The notes beneath the pieces are model-generated. The model made no database searches. It saw only the letters and a list, made by a program, of their open reading frames with translations, and was not told the DNA's origin. 64,000 nucleotides of DNA, taken from assembly GCA_964035015.1 (NCBI GenBank), contig OZ036007.1:13771141-13835140 (forward strand), read 5' to 3'. Source of the stretch: Corallium rubrum. Lineage: Eukaryota > Cnidaria > Anthozoa > Scleralcyonacea > Coralliidae. This document shows positions 25,314-39,300 of this stretch, one piece after another; within the stretch, counting starts at the first letter, position 1, and each line of letters begins with the position of its first letter. The position numbers and the translations under genes are program-made.

Positions 25314-27295
25314 TGTTCCATTTTTTGCTGTTCCGGTGTTCCGGTGTTCCGCTGTTCCGCTGTTCCGCTGTTCCGTGTTTTACTAAACGCCGTTAAAGTC
25401 TTTGGTCTATCTTTTTGTTCGCCTTTATGCATTTTTATGCACGGTGTGCGGCCACTGAACACATTGTATTTTAGTATAATGAGCGAATTGTGCAATAGCA
25501 AGGTTTCAGTTCAATCACTCAACCGTGCTATTTAAATATTAATAAACCTAAAACAAAGGATGTGCACGGTGTAAGGTACGGTTCAACATAAAATCACTGC
25601 TGATTATAGGAGCTTTGAAGTTTGCCGAGTTTCCAGACCATATCTCGATTGACTATGATGTCGCCGATGCAAATTTCGAAACCGTAGACAGTCAGTCGCA
25701 TCATCGATGGTCAGTCGCATCATTGATCTCGTTCCCAAACCCCTGCCTCGGAAATAAACTCATTATTCGGGAACGCATCGAATGTAAATATTTTTCAAAA
25801 AGATGGCGGAGATGCAATCAACAAAGTATACTGGCTATCATGCGTTTTATAAAAGTGTCGCAGTAAGTAGCTTTATGATGTATCTTTTTATTGTAGAAGA
25901 ACTTAGGAATACTAGATTAGACTTGATTTTAGTGTTTGTATTACGTTTTAAAACACTCCAAATTAATACATATAAACACGATCATGTTTATATTCGCGAA
26001 CACGTGGTCTTGAAACAAAGACTTAATACGCGGTATTAAAATCTTGGCATTTCCCACTATAGATCATGTTTAATATATGGCTAATATTACTATATAGCCT
26101 ATGTTTAGTCTTAGTTCACTTAGATATTTTGGTTTAATATCTCTCATGGCACTGTTGGACTATACACGATCCTTTTTAATACTTATAAGAGCTAATTATA
26201 TAGCTAGTGAAGCCAGAAGTTGAAAATTGTATAATTGTAAATAATTGTAGGGTCAGATTAAAGAAAAATTGCCTGATGCAGACTTGAGCGCAATGAGTAA
26301 GACAGCTGCAGGGATGTGGAAGAGATGCTCAACACATGTTCGACAGGTAACAATTTGAAGTTTTGACAAGTAAAATCATCTGGCAATAAATAGAATGTTT
26401 GGTTTAGATTTTCGAACAGATTCATAACAGATTTTAAACATTTTTTGTAGGATTGGAGAAAGGAAGGCCAAAGAGTACGAGAAGACATAGATTGTGGTAT
26501 AATCAACTATGAATGTAGAAAATGTGCAAAATCATTCAGGAAGGCAAAACATGCAACTTACCATGAAAAAACATGTGGACAGTGCATGTGTGCAATATGC
26601 AACAAGAATTTTTCTGGTAAAGTAGCTTTGCTGAAACACATGAATATACACCAAGAGAAGTTTAAATGTGAAACATGCAACAAAGTATTTGGAACCAAAT
26701 ATGATCTGACACGTCACGCAAAAGTGCACAGTAAAGTGAAGGACTTTGCATGTCATACCTGTAATGCTAGGTTTACAACACAGTCCAATAAGAACAGACA
26801 TGCAAAAAACTGTGTATAAATAATATAAAACATTTTGGACAAACTATTGCCATTTCCCTTTTTAAATTGTTACAGGATTATTTAATTTATAGTTACAGAA
26901 TGTTGCCGTATTGCATAAATAAAGTTATATGAAAAAACTATTGTAATTGGCAACAAAATTTAATAATAGAGTTGCAATTTGGCACAATTATTTTTGTAAA
27001 ATAAACATAAAGTAAAATAAATGTTTAAAAGCCAGGTATTCGGATCCTGGGAATAAATCACCACCCATGTATGGTGTTGATGATTGTGGTTAGATATGGT
27101 TAGATTTATGGTTATGGTGCTAGGTTAGGGGTAGAGTTGGCGGTATGGTTATGATTATTTGGCAAAAATTCTGGTTGCAAAAGTTTTTATGTAATATTTA
27201 GACACAAATGGAACGGATGCTAAAGAATTTTTGTTCCGACTTTTTTTTTATCAGCTAAAATGTTGATATTGGTTTAAATTTTTATATAAAGATGC

Positions 27296-27377
<82 letters not shown>

Positions 27378-30300
27378 GATATCCTAAGTGAACAAAATTT
27401 GAAAGACTACTGGACTTAGATGTACAACAGATTAGACGTACAATGATGGGCAAGTCAGGCTTTATGCAACTGTTTGATAGGATTTTTCCTACCAAGACAG
27501 AAGCACCTTAAGGAGGACTAGCTCCACAAAGGATGATGATGATGATGATGATATATATATATGATTAAAAGCACTCTACAATTTGTTTTGATCTTGTCAA
27601 TTGTTTTGATATTAAACATATTCAAGTCCCCAGGGGTCGGGGCTATATCCAATTTTGCGCTTATAGATTATGCGCTGTACCCTGGGGACCTGGGGTATTT
27701 GTCATGATTAGATTGGGTTAACAGACAAATCTCCATGGGTTCCCGGGGGTCTGACCCAGGTTGAAGCCGATGATAGACGCATTACTCCTAGTGAAATACT
27801 ACATTATGTGTATATGAATACTGTTACTAATTTATAAATTGTACAACACTACTCGAAAAGCCGGATAGCGCTATCTACAGTATAAATTTTTCAACTTCTT
27901 TCTCAAAATCTTGAAACTTTAATACAAATACCATATAATCTTTCAATATGTATCAATAACTCAATGTTAGTATGCCTGGGTAAATTCACAGGCTACATGC
28001 AACCAAATTAATTAAATTACTGTTCATAAATTCTAGTTTTGGTAGCCATACTCCTTCCTGCTTTCTTGGCTACTGGTTCATTTCTACGAACATTCTCTGC
28101 AAACTTGTGGGATCTCTTTGGCTTTCCTGCAACCAAAGTAAATGGGTTATTCCTTACAGTTTGTCCTTGTGGTTGTCTTCTCCTTGTTCCATCTGCTACT
28201 TTTCGACGCTTAACAGACTCAGGCTGCACAAATATTTTTCCTCTCTTCTTTGCCTTCTTAACAATAGATGTTGCAGTCAGACGGGTATTGCATACACCAG
28301 CTGCTCCAAAACTGTGAAAACATGTGGCCAGTCTTGACTTCGGCATTTTCTTTGCACGATCTGCAAATTTCAACACACCTCTGAGGAAATTTTGGTCACT
28401 TTCATTATTGTCAAGTTTCCTTTCCAAGGACTCTAATGCCTTGTACAGGGCTTCTTTGCATTCAGCTACCGTTACCAGATCTTGTAGTTTATTCCTGTCT
28501 TGTACAGTTGACTGGGGCGCATCGCCTGTTTCCGAGACTTCCCTAGCAGATAATTGAATCGATGAGCATGGCTCGCTGGAATCTGGCAAAGTGAGCATCT
28601 GGTCGTGCAAGCCCTCATATAAATCCAGGGGTAAGGAAGCACCTAAATGTATAAAGAAGGAAGAATGTGTTTACAATTACATAACAATTTTATATAATCA
28701 GTACTTTTTATTTGCGCCCTACTTTGTTATTTTACTCTCATGCAGTCTAATGGCAGACAATTTTACTTGTCAAGGGAAGACCTTTGCGCCTTAATGGGTT
28801 TTAAAAGCATGCTAAGTATTGTTTAGGTAGCCAGACTCATGAGGGCAGTTGATAATAATCACATTTACAGTAACAAAGCATTTAAATACCTATGGCAATC
28901 TCTGCATACATCTGCCTTTGCTCCTTGCTGAAGATGGGCAAAAAGTTTACAGCAGTTGATACCTTGTTGACCCAGAGAATGTATTGGTGCTTACACGGTG
29001 ACCCATTCATACCAGTCCTGCATTCACAAAACCCACTGTCCATGTCCACCAGATAAGTTTGGTCTTCTTTGCTGATGCTTGGAACACAATACATGTTGGC
29101 TCCAACTTTAGTGATCTTTGCCATTGCACTCTGTTGCTCCTCAGAAGTTGGTTTCTGGAATCCCATACCATCAGATTTCTTCTTGCCTTGTCCCTTAAAA
29201 CGTCTGCTGTAAATTCCATCGAATTTGCCCGATGCAACTGCCAAGAGTTTATTCCGGTAGTGCTGATCAAACTCCGACGTGAATTTGTCCAGTAAAGCTA
29301 CAACATTCACCTCTTTCTGACGGTTAAGAATCTCATCCTTAATAACCAAGAATTGTGCCTCACAGTAATTGTTTGTGTTATTGCCCCTCAAGGGTAGGTT
29401 GACTCTGTAACAGAGTGCCCATGATGTGCGGTCTTCATATACATCTGCAACATACTTGGCAAAATTGGGATATTTTATCATAACTTCATCTGACACAAGG
29501 TTGTCATAATGCTCTTCTAGATCATCCTCACACTCTGCATAAAGGATTCTCTTGAATGCTAGAAGTAGGTGAGGTCTGTAATCCATGGCAATTCCATTCT
29601 TTCTTTCATGTAGCCAACGCCAAACCTAACAAGACAATTACCAAAAATGTCAATGAAAATCATCCTTCGCCAATTGATCAATCACAACTATAAAAATTTC
29701 CAATCACCAAACTGATGTGCCGTCATTTTCTTGATGTTTTTCAAGCAAACAATTATAATTACACTTGGTGGTTCAATTTGGTTAGAGACAGGGTCAGGTT
29801 TAGGATCAGTTTCAAAGCTATTTTAGAGGTTTTTGTATCAACTGTACATGTGCTGGTGGATACTATGCATATAAACACACTATTCTTGTGCGGGTGATTA
29901 GGTTGTATAACTGTGCATGGCAAGTTAATTTCAAGAAATAAAAGACCTTTCACAAGCATTAAAGTTTATATGTATTTATAAAGGTTTATTCGGAAACTTT
30001 TTAAGCATCTTCAGCCATACTTTACCGGTACTTTGTGTTAATTCAATATAGTGGATCACTATAAAGATTAGCAGGTTGAAATATCCAAAGTACGGTATAA
30101 TGAGAGAATTTCAATATGGTACAGAGTTTAAACAGCAGTAACCTAAATATAACAATCAAGTTTTAACAAGTCTTCCGCCAAACTATAAGGAACATACCAG
30201 TACAACAATTCAAAACATGTATGCCATCATACCGATAAAGTAGTGAATTTGACTGTGTTATGAGAAAATATTTAAAATTGTATACCTGCTGGAGCACATG

Positions 30301-33300
30301 GAAAATACACAAGACTGTCGTTGCATTTGGCCAGACCGTTTTTAAAGCTTCTCGTAGTTCACTACAGTTGTCTGTCATGATGACTTTTGGTCCAGTTGAT
30401 GGAGATGCTCCATAAAAGGCAAATTCTGGCAGGGAAGACTGGAACAACTGTAAGGCATCAACAAGCGTTTGTTCCTTCTCATCACTTGTGAACACAATTC
30501 CCAAAGGAAGGGCACCACAAACACTATGTGTCACCATAATGAACACACGAAGATTGTATTCTTCCATGTTGGAAGAAGAATCCAAGAATGCCAAATCATT
30601 GGATTGTGCAACCTGCAAGTAGAGGGAAAATATTCATTGAATAAGTACTTTGTAGCTCAATAATTAAATGCTACTAAATGAAATAATTTGGTATTACCCA
30701 GAATCAAAGAATTTACTAGTTTCTGGAATTCCCTATTGCTTTTTTGTACTTTAAATTAATATACTGAAAGTGCTAATGTGATATGTCAGGGTTGACAAAT
30801 CGCACGAATATACTAAGGCTGAAGGTATACAGTATGAACTGTCTTTTAAGAAAATAGATGGCTCAACGATCCCTTCTTCCCACCTATTGTTAAATGTGAA
30901 TTTCCATGAACTTACTAGCTTATGAACTCTCTTCATCAGAGGAGTGACCACAATCAGGATGAACGGCTGATCAATTTCTTCATCAAATGGCTGGTATTCT
31001 ATGATATATTCTTCATCTGCCTCTTTCAGGCTTTTTATTCTCTCCTCCAGGCTAGAAAACATGTCAGCTAAGCTGCCAGTTCCAAAGCGTTCTTTTTTGA
31101 ACTCCGCATATATATCATTAAAATCCTTTCTTCGTGGTGCTTCCGACCGATCGGAAAGTCTCTGATGGTATTCCAAATCATCCTTGCATTCACTCCTGAG
31201 TTGCCGCAACAGTTCCCGATAAGCTGCACCAGGTAGAAGCCCACTAGTATACATTTCTTTGATTCGACTTGTGACCAAAGGTGGGATATCCTTAAAACTT
31301 AAGGAGTGCAATGATTGCACTGAATGGTTGTGGTTCCATTCAATATCAATCGTTGAACAGAAGTCTTCTGCATCATTCTCTTTACCAATCCTCACTATCA
31401 TTGAATATGGACAATTAGTGTTTTTAAACCGTTTGTTTGGCTCCGATGCCAGAACTTGGTCAGGAAATTTAGTTCCTTCGTATCTTGTATTGTGGTGACA
31501 TCTGAAATACTTTACCAAAACTTGGTTTCCACCTTGAGCTTTCCTGGTCTTCGAGACCCTTAACGTTTCGTTGTTCTTTACGCCATAATTGTTTATGAAG
31601 ACATTAATATCTTCGCTCTTCAAATCAACTTTAATGCTTGCCTTGAATTTGGACGCACTGCCTTCAACACTGACAATCTTATAGTCATCAGCATTCATCG
31701 GCATAATCTCACTTACCCGTGAGAAGAGCTCACAAGTGTTTTTTTCACCAGAAAAACCATTTTGAAAGTCGGAAAGTGCTTTGAGAAGAATGTCGTCCAT
31801 ATTTCTGGCGAATATGAGCAATAAATAAACAATTACTTTCTTGAGCCAGCGTTCTGTGTGGCCTTCTACGACCGCGAGTGGTCTGGGAACGAGATCAATG
31901 ATGCGACTGACCATCAATGATGCGACTGACTGTCTACGGTTTCGAAATTTGCATCGCCGATCGTCGCCGACCCATGATTTAGATGCATGTTAAGTAAAAG
32001 AATAAAAGCACTGCTTTTCTGCATTGTTCTTTATTACTTAACATCCTGCTGCACTTCCCGTTTTAACATGCATCTAACTAAATCACAAATCGCCGACGAT
32101 CGGCGACATATGAGAACCAGGCTTATAAATTTCTTATATTATGCAAATCTTTAATACTCGCAAAAAAGCTGACTTAACAAAAATAACGGACTTGACAGTT
32201 TCATTGTTTATACAGAACAGAACGGTCATAGATCAAGGAACATGCAACATATATATTCGTATTTTTGCATAATATAAGTTAAACGAGTATAATAAAACAT
32301 TTTAATTATTCTAGAGATACCAGTTCATAGACTTGTATGTATGCGGTTGGTGAGCGCCTGATTTGCAAGCTAGTGAACGTCTTTCAGTTTGTTTATTCGT
32401 TAATCTTCTTTATATCGTTGTATTTTGAACCAGGTGCTGTAACATTAACTGGGCTACGAGTCACCGTGTACAGGTAAGAAACATCAATCAGAGGTCGAAA
32501 AATCTTCTGTATTATTTTGATAGTTTTTAATCGTTTGTAAATTTGTTGGGTCAGGTTAGTGTATAAGCTAGGCGGTAAATACACTAGTGGGTCAGGTTAG
32601 TGTATAAGCTAGACAGTAATCACGCTAGTGGGTCAGGTTAGTGTATAAGCTAGGCAGTAAACACGCTAGTGGGTCAGGTTAGTGTATAAGCTAGGCAGTA
32701 AACACACTAGTGGGTCAGGTTAGTGTATAAGCTAGGCAGTAAACACGCTAGTGGGTCAGGTTAGTGTATAAGCTAGGCAGTAAACACGCTAGTGGGCCAG
32801 GTTAGTGTATAAGCTAGACAGTAAACACGCTAGTGGGTCAGGTTAGTGTATAAGCTAGACATTAAACACGCTAGTGGGCCAGGTTAGTGTATAAGTTAGG
32901 CAGTAAACACACTAGTGGGTCAGGTTAGTGTATAAACTAGGCAGTAAACACACTAGTCGGTCAGGTTAGTGTATAAGCTAGGCAGTAAACACACTAGTGG
33001 GTCAGGTTAGTGTATAAGCTATGCAGTAAACACGGTATAGTGGGTCAGGTTAGTATATAAGCTAGGCAGTAAACACACTAGTGGGTCAGGTTAGTGTATA
33101 AGCTATGCAGTAAACACGGTATAGTGGGTCAGGTTAGTGTATATGAGCTAGACAGTAAACACGCGCTAGTGGCTTAGGTTAGTGTATAAGCTATGCAGTA
33201 AACACGTTATAGTGGGTCAGGTGAATGTATAAGCTAGGCTGTAAAGCATTACAAAATATCGGCTATCGGATGGGCTAGCAAAACACATCACAGTTGATCC

Positions 33301-36300
33301 TATATTCATTATATCACCACGACAAATTGCTATTAATACTTCAATCTTCCTGTTCTTAGGTTACAGTTACGACAGTGGTACACTGGATGTATAACATCTC
33401 ATAATTTATCAACCAGGGTGAGTTAAGCTTTTCATTGCGAGTGAAGCTTTAACGGCCAGGATGGTCCACTTAGGCTTAGTCTTGCAAACGTCGCTCTTCT
33501 CTTGCAATGCAAATCAGCATAAACAAAGGACTTAGACCCTGTTTACACGGTACCGGACAAATTCGGAACCGTTCTCGAATTACACACGCAAAAACGCACA
33601 CTCTGTGTCAGACCTGATGCAGAATGATGTCAGATCTGTTCAGAAAAATGTAGCGACCCCTGATACAGCCTGTTGCAGTATCAGCTATGATACACCTATG
33701 ATATATCTGTATCATACCTGCGCTACAACAGACTGTTCAGAACAGATTCTGTCAAACTGTATCAGCCTGACACAGTCAGTGCTGTATCAGTTTGATATAA
33801 CAGACTGAACAGGTATGTTGTCTACGGAGCTGTCGCGGTCTGTTAGAAATTCTAACTAAATGTTTATACATCAGCGCTGGTACATTCTGTAGCTGTCAGG
33901 CTGTATCAAGGGTCGCTACATTTCTCTGAACAGATCTGATATCAGAGCTGATCAGACTGTGCGTTTTTACGTGTGTAGTACGGTTCCGCCTGTTTACAAG
34001 GCGAAATAGGACGAATTATAGACCGGTCTCGAATTCGTCAGGTACCGTAGTCTTAGCTCATTATGGTTAGGTTCGGCGCATGAGAAGAGCGACGTTTGAC
34101 CTGGGCCTCACAATCTTATCTCAAGACTTTTCTGCAATGAAATCAATTTTGTTTATTTAATGTACCTAGAAAGAAACTAAAAGAGTTGGAAATCAAAATA
34201 CTCATTAGTATGCGATAAACAGTGCGATAAGTGGTTATCACACTCACTTTCATTCAAAAAAGTGTGATAACCATTTATCACACTGTATGCATACTAATCA
34301 GTTGAATAAAGTTAAACATCGCACAATAGACGAATTGAATTCAGACGAATTTAATTGTTTGAATTTAATTGTTTGAATTTTATTCGACGAAACTGCGACG
34401 TATAACTCGATTATTCGACACACGAATTAAATTCGTCTCAGCAATTTAAAGGCAGTTTTCCACTAGGCGACATTTGTCGACCGACTCGACATTTTTCTTT
34501 TGTCTTGGCTAATTAGTTCCACTCGAGAGCTTGCGAGACAAAAGAAAATGTCGCTTCGCGCGACATTTTTCGCCTAGTGGAAAACAGCCTTTTAAGCCGG
34601 TTTTCCACTAGGCGATTTTTTTCGCGCGAAGCGACTTTCTTTTGTTCCAATTCAATAGGTTTCTGATTAGTTCCAGCTCAGAGCTCATGAGACAAAAGAA
34701 AAAGTCGCTTCGCGCGAAAAAATCGCCTAGTGGAAAACCGGCTTAAGCCGGTTTTCCACTAGGCGATTTTTTTCGCGCGAAGCGACTTTCTTTTGTTCGA
34801 ATTTAATAGATTTCTGATTAGTTCCAGCTCAGAGCTCATGAGACAACAGAAAAAGTCGCTTCGCGCGAAAAAAAGTCGCCAAGTGGGAAACCGGGACAAT
34901 GCTTGTTCGAGTCTCACGTCAAATTATCGTCGGGTCGAATAAAATGTTTCTCTTTTGTCTGAAAATTCAGCGCCATGTTTTCAAGAAATCGTTTTCAGAC
35001 TCCAGAGTCCAAGTAAAAACAATTAAATTCGATTGAAATTCGAAATACGAATTTAAATTACGTCGCGTACTGACGAAGTTAATTCGAATTAAATTCGTCT
35101 GAATTATGTTCGTCTATTGTGTGACGTTTAGCGTAGGCCCAACGCATTTAGAACAATGAAATGTGGGTGTCATAAGGTAATAGGAGATTAGTGAACCTGC
35201 ACAATCCAACGAGAATGGACGAATATGTAGTTATGCTAATTATATGGCAAGCAAAATCTTAGATGTTCATTGACTGACTGTTGCCGGTGTAACAGGACCA
35301 GATGCCCCCCCCCCCTTCAGAATCCCCCCCCCCCCCAGGGCATCTGGTACTAGGACCAGATGCCTCCCCGAGCATGTTTCGAAGCGTTGAAATAAACCTC
35401 TGTTTGGGGGTCTGGCAAACTCTAAAAAAGGCACTATTTCGGCACAGGTTTTTCTCCGAAGTACTGTTTCAAAACTAGAAAAACAACCATTAATCTTTGC
35501 CGACCACGATTAACATTTCAATGGCGCTTTGGAAGACATTTCAACCAGGGCGCTTATATACGGGGCGGTGCAACGCGCTCATATCGCGCTGATCGATGTG
35601 TGATGCACAAAAGGACTGGCACGAGTGTGCTTCTGAGCAAAAGTTGATCAATGGATTTTTGGGCACTGTGATATTCTCACTGTTTTTTCTTTAACTATGT
35701 AATTTCGGAGGAACCTTTTGCAATGTACCGACGAAGTACTTATTCGTTTAATGTATAAATATTTGTTTGGCGTAAAAAGTTCTACTATAAAGGAGTTAAT
35801 ATGGATAATGACTCGATTTTTTGATGACTTCTATTGAGGGAAAATTTCATTACAAGATTTGAGCATGTTAACAGGTCGTCCACGCCTAGGAATTCAGGTA
35901 TGTTGAAGGTCATAATAGTGTGGTTATATCTTAAAGTTTTCATAAAAATCGGAGTTGATTATTTGGAGATATAGCGTTCGGATGATGGGTATTTTTGTGG
36001 TTTAACTCTTGCCTGTTTAGTTCCTCAATTGCTGCAAGAGAAGTAAACAAAACTTATAGTTTTGCCATGTTACGATTCTTAGTAATTATATCAATATCTT
36101 TATCGGGTTTTTGAAGCATTAGATTAGAATAACTGTAAGCTGTAAACAAATTTTACTCTCCGATCAATTTATTAAAATACGACTTGCTGGGACGCATGCC
36201 GAGCGCATTATGTGATAAACTGTCGTCCATACCTTGTAATTTTGTCATCAGATAGCCAAGATGACTTCTTGTTAGGTTTCATTGAGAAAATGCAAATTGG

Positions 36301-39300
36301 AGTTGATTATTTCTTGATATTCAATTGGAAAGATGACCTACCAGCTAAAATTCAATGCAAGATGTTGTCTTCTATCGAACATGGCCGAATGATAACGTGC
36401 ACAAACAAAGATTTCCAAAGACTTCTTGCGTCATTTCTCTTGCGAAAGCAACGATACGGTTCATATTTTTCAGCAACATATTTGTTCATGTTTCAGCAAC
36501 GACTCCGAATTTTTGGAGTAACACCAGAGAATATATTAGCTGAATCCACTGATATATCGTATGGCTCGGCATTTTCATCCACGTCCTCTTCTAAACTCAA
36601 CTCAGAGACTTCCACATCAAGCGTATTTTACCCGCCATATTTTGGACTTTCCCTGGCTTAGCGTTCGTCGCTATGGTGACAGAGGGGCTTGTTACCAGTC
36701 CTCTGCATCACACATCGATCAGCGCGCCCATTGCCATTTCACCGCCCCCTATATAAACGCCCTGATTTCAACGTCTATCGAACGCTTGCGAACTCATTTA
36801 ACCGTCTAAGAGTTTTATTGTTAGTTTCGAAACAAGTTTCAATACATTTCGAACTTGGTTTAAGAAGTATTTTAAAGGAATTCACAAGGGGGCCATCTGG
36901 TCCTGAAGGGGGGAAACTTGTCCTAGCACCAGATGCCCGCAAGGGCATTCTGAAAGGGGTGCATCTGGTCCTGTTAACCGGAATGTAATCAATAGTCGTC
37001 AACATTCAATATATATGAACAACCAAAACGCGTATAGCCGTATACCTTCACGCTGGAACCCGATCGAGAAACCATACATATCATAGATAGATAGATAGAT
37101 AGATTTATTAAGATTACATCGCAGCCAATATGGCTGAATTACGTAATTTACACATTTAGATATTCATAAGTAACTTATATCTATAAAACTATGTTACATT
37201 ACAATATAAAACAATCAAATTTAAAATGTAACTAAGGTAAAATTTTAAAAACTATATAAAACTACATACAAATTTTAAAAGGAATATAGGCGAAAGTTTC
37301 ACTGATTACACATAGCGAAATAAAAGAGTTCATTGTCCTGTTGGTGTGAACTTGTGGGATGTTGAAGTTTCGTTGACTTCTTAGATTATAATTAGGATTA
37401 TGCCTTGCTGGTAATAAATTACTAATCTTATGGTTTGGATCCGACGACACAGACTGGAAAAGTTTGTCACATAGGTGTTCGTGATGATCCTTCATAGGTT
37501 TAATACCTAATCTTTCAAGAGCAGTATGATAATCCATACCTGACATGATAATAGATATGGCCCTTTTCTCCAGACGCACCAGCTCATTTTTTAGGTATTG
37601 CGGTAGAGAATGATAAAACGCTGGTATTGCATAATCTACAACTGATCTAATACATGATACGTAAAACAACGCTAGATCTTGAGATGGCACTTTAGCCCGC
37701 CTTAATTGTACCAAAAAACACAATCTTTTGCTAGCTTTCTTTATAACCTCCTCTATGTAGGCATTCCAGGTTAAGTTATCACTGATAGTAAGACCTAACA
37801 ACTTGACACTATGAACTACCTCTAATTCTTTGCCATTAATAACTATTGGATTGAAAACTGCTGGTTGCTTAGCAAAAGAGATTCTTAGTTCTTTACATTT
37901 GCCAGGATTTAGATGCACTCTGTTTTCACGAGACCACTGAATTACGTGGTCTGCTATATTCTGGGCGTTACTAACACTATCCTTGCGAACTATTTCGGAC
38001 GTTGTCGTATCGTCTACATATTTCCAAACATTCGGTTCTCCAAAATATAAATCGTTAATCATAAGGACAAACAACCAAGGGCCTAGTATGGTTCCCTGTG
38101 GTACGCCAGAAGGGACTGACCCCCACTCCGAATAACAGCCATCTACTAGTTTAACTCTTTGGGATCTGTCGGTAAGGAAGTCAATTATCCAATTAATAAC
38201 ACTTCGAGGAAGATCTAATTTACATAGTTTGTCAATAAGAATACTATGATCGATAAAGTCAAATGCCTTACGATAGTCAAAGAGTATTGTTCTTACAGTC
38301 GACCCATTTCCATCAGTCCCCAGGAACCAGTGGTATAACATGCTGATTAACGCCATTGTAGTGCAGGATTTGGGGATTGCTCCATACTGGTTAGGGTCAA
38401 TTACTTTTAAGACAGCAGGCTTGACATAGTCTTCAACCAGGAATTCCTCTGCCACCTTGGAGACACAAGACGTGAGTGAAATGGTCGTAAATCTTTCTTG
38501 GGATCCTGTACAGGCTTAGTTTTCGGTAACGGCGATACATCGGCCAGCTTCCAAACGGTAGGTAAACGTTGCTCACGATACGAAGCGTTGAGGATATGCG
38601 TAATGGGGAAAGCTACCATGTTCGAGTATTCTTTCAGGAGCCAGTTTGGTATTTCGTCGGGACCAGACGCTTTTCCCGGGTTGAGTTTTGCCAAGACCTT
38701 CTGTACTCGTATCTCAGTTACATTTAATATCTCCGGTGACTCCTCCAAAAGAAGACACGATGGTGGAGCTGGTAATCTGTACTCTTCAAGGGGCTCCAGG
38801 AAGGCTGCATTAATGGCGTTAGCTTGCTCGTGCTGCGAGAGATTCGAAAACTCGTCGACATTCATTTGACTTATCAAATCATTATTTTTTATCTTCATAT
38901 TGCTGAGACGCTTCACCTCACTCCACCATCTCTTCGGATTTTCTCCTTTCAATTGCTGTATCTTCGATTCGTAGTATTTCCCTCTACATGCCTTTCTTTC
39001 TCGGTTAACTAAATTCCTGTAGTACTTAAAGTTAGCAGAATCAGCGCCACTGGTGTTAAACGCCTTTTGTCTCTTCACGATAAGGGACTTCAATTTCTGG
39101 TTCATCCATGGGGCATCAGCTGTACAGACCTGAATCTGTTTTTCTGGCATTAGTATAGGTCAAGCCCAGTACGTACTGTTCCATGAAAAACGTTCCACAT
39201 TTCCTCACAACTGTCCAAGGGGGCAAACAACAAGGACCAATTAACGAGGCTCAAATATCTTCCCATTTCAGCTTTACGACTTGCCCGATAGTCACGTCTT

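Larger units (their letters stand above)
25669..31952. mobile_element. Apparently intact MULE DNA transposon
   Basis: 6,284 bp. Terminal inverted repeats of about 70 bp begin GCAAATTTCGAAACCGTAGA. A 9-bp target duplication, GTCGCCGAT/ATCGCCGAT (one mismatch), flanks it. Each end carries two direct copies of an 18-bp motif, GTCAGTCGCATCATYGAT, plausible transposase-binding sites. Two convergent genes lie inside, a transposase on the - strand and an HMG/zinc-finger protein on the + strand, and neither has a visible frameshift. It inserted into the GTCGCCGAT motif of an older PIF-like MITE, whose right half remains at 31953-32124. The near-identical ends and open frames suggest fairly recent activity. 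Confidence 0.85.
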
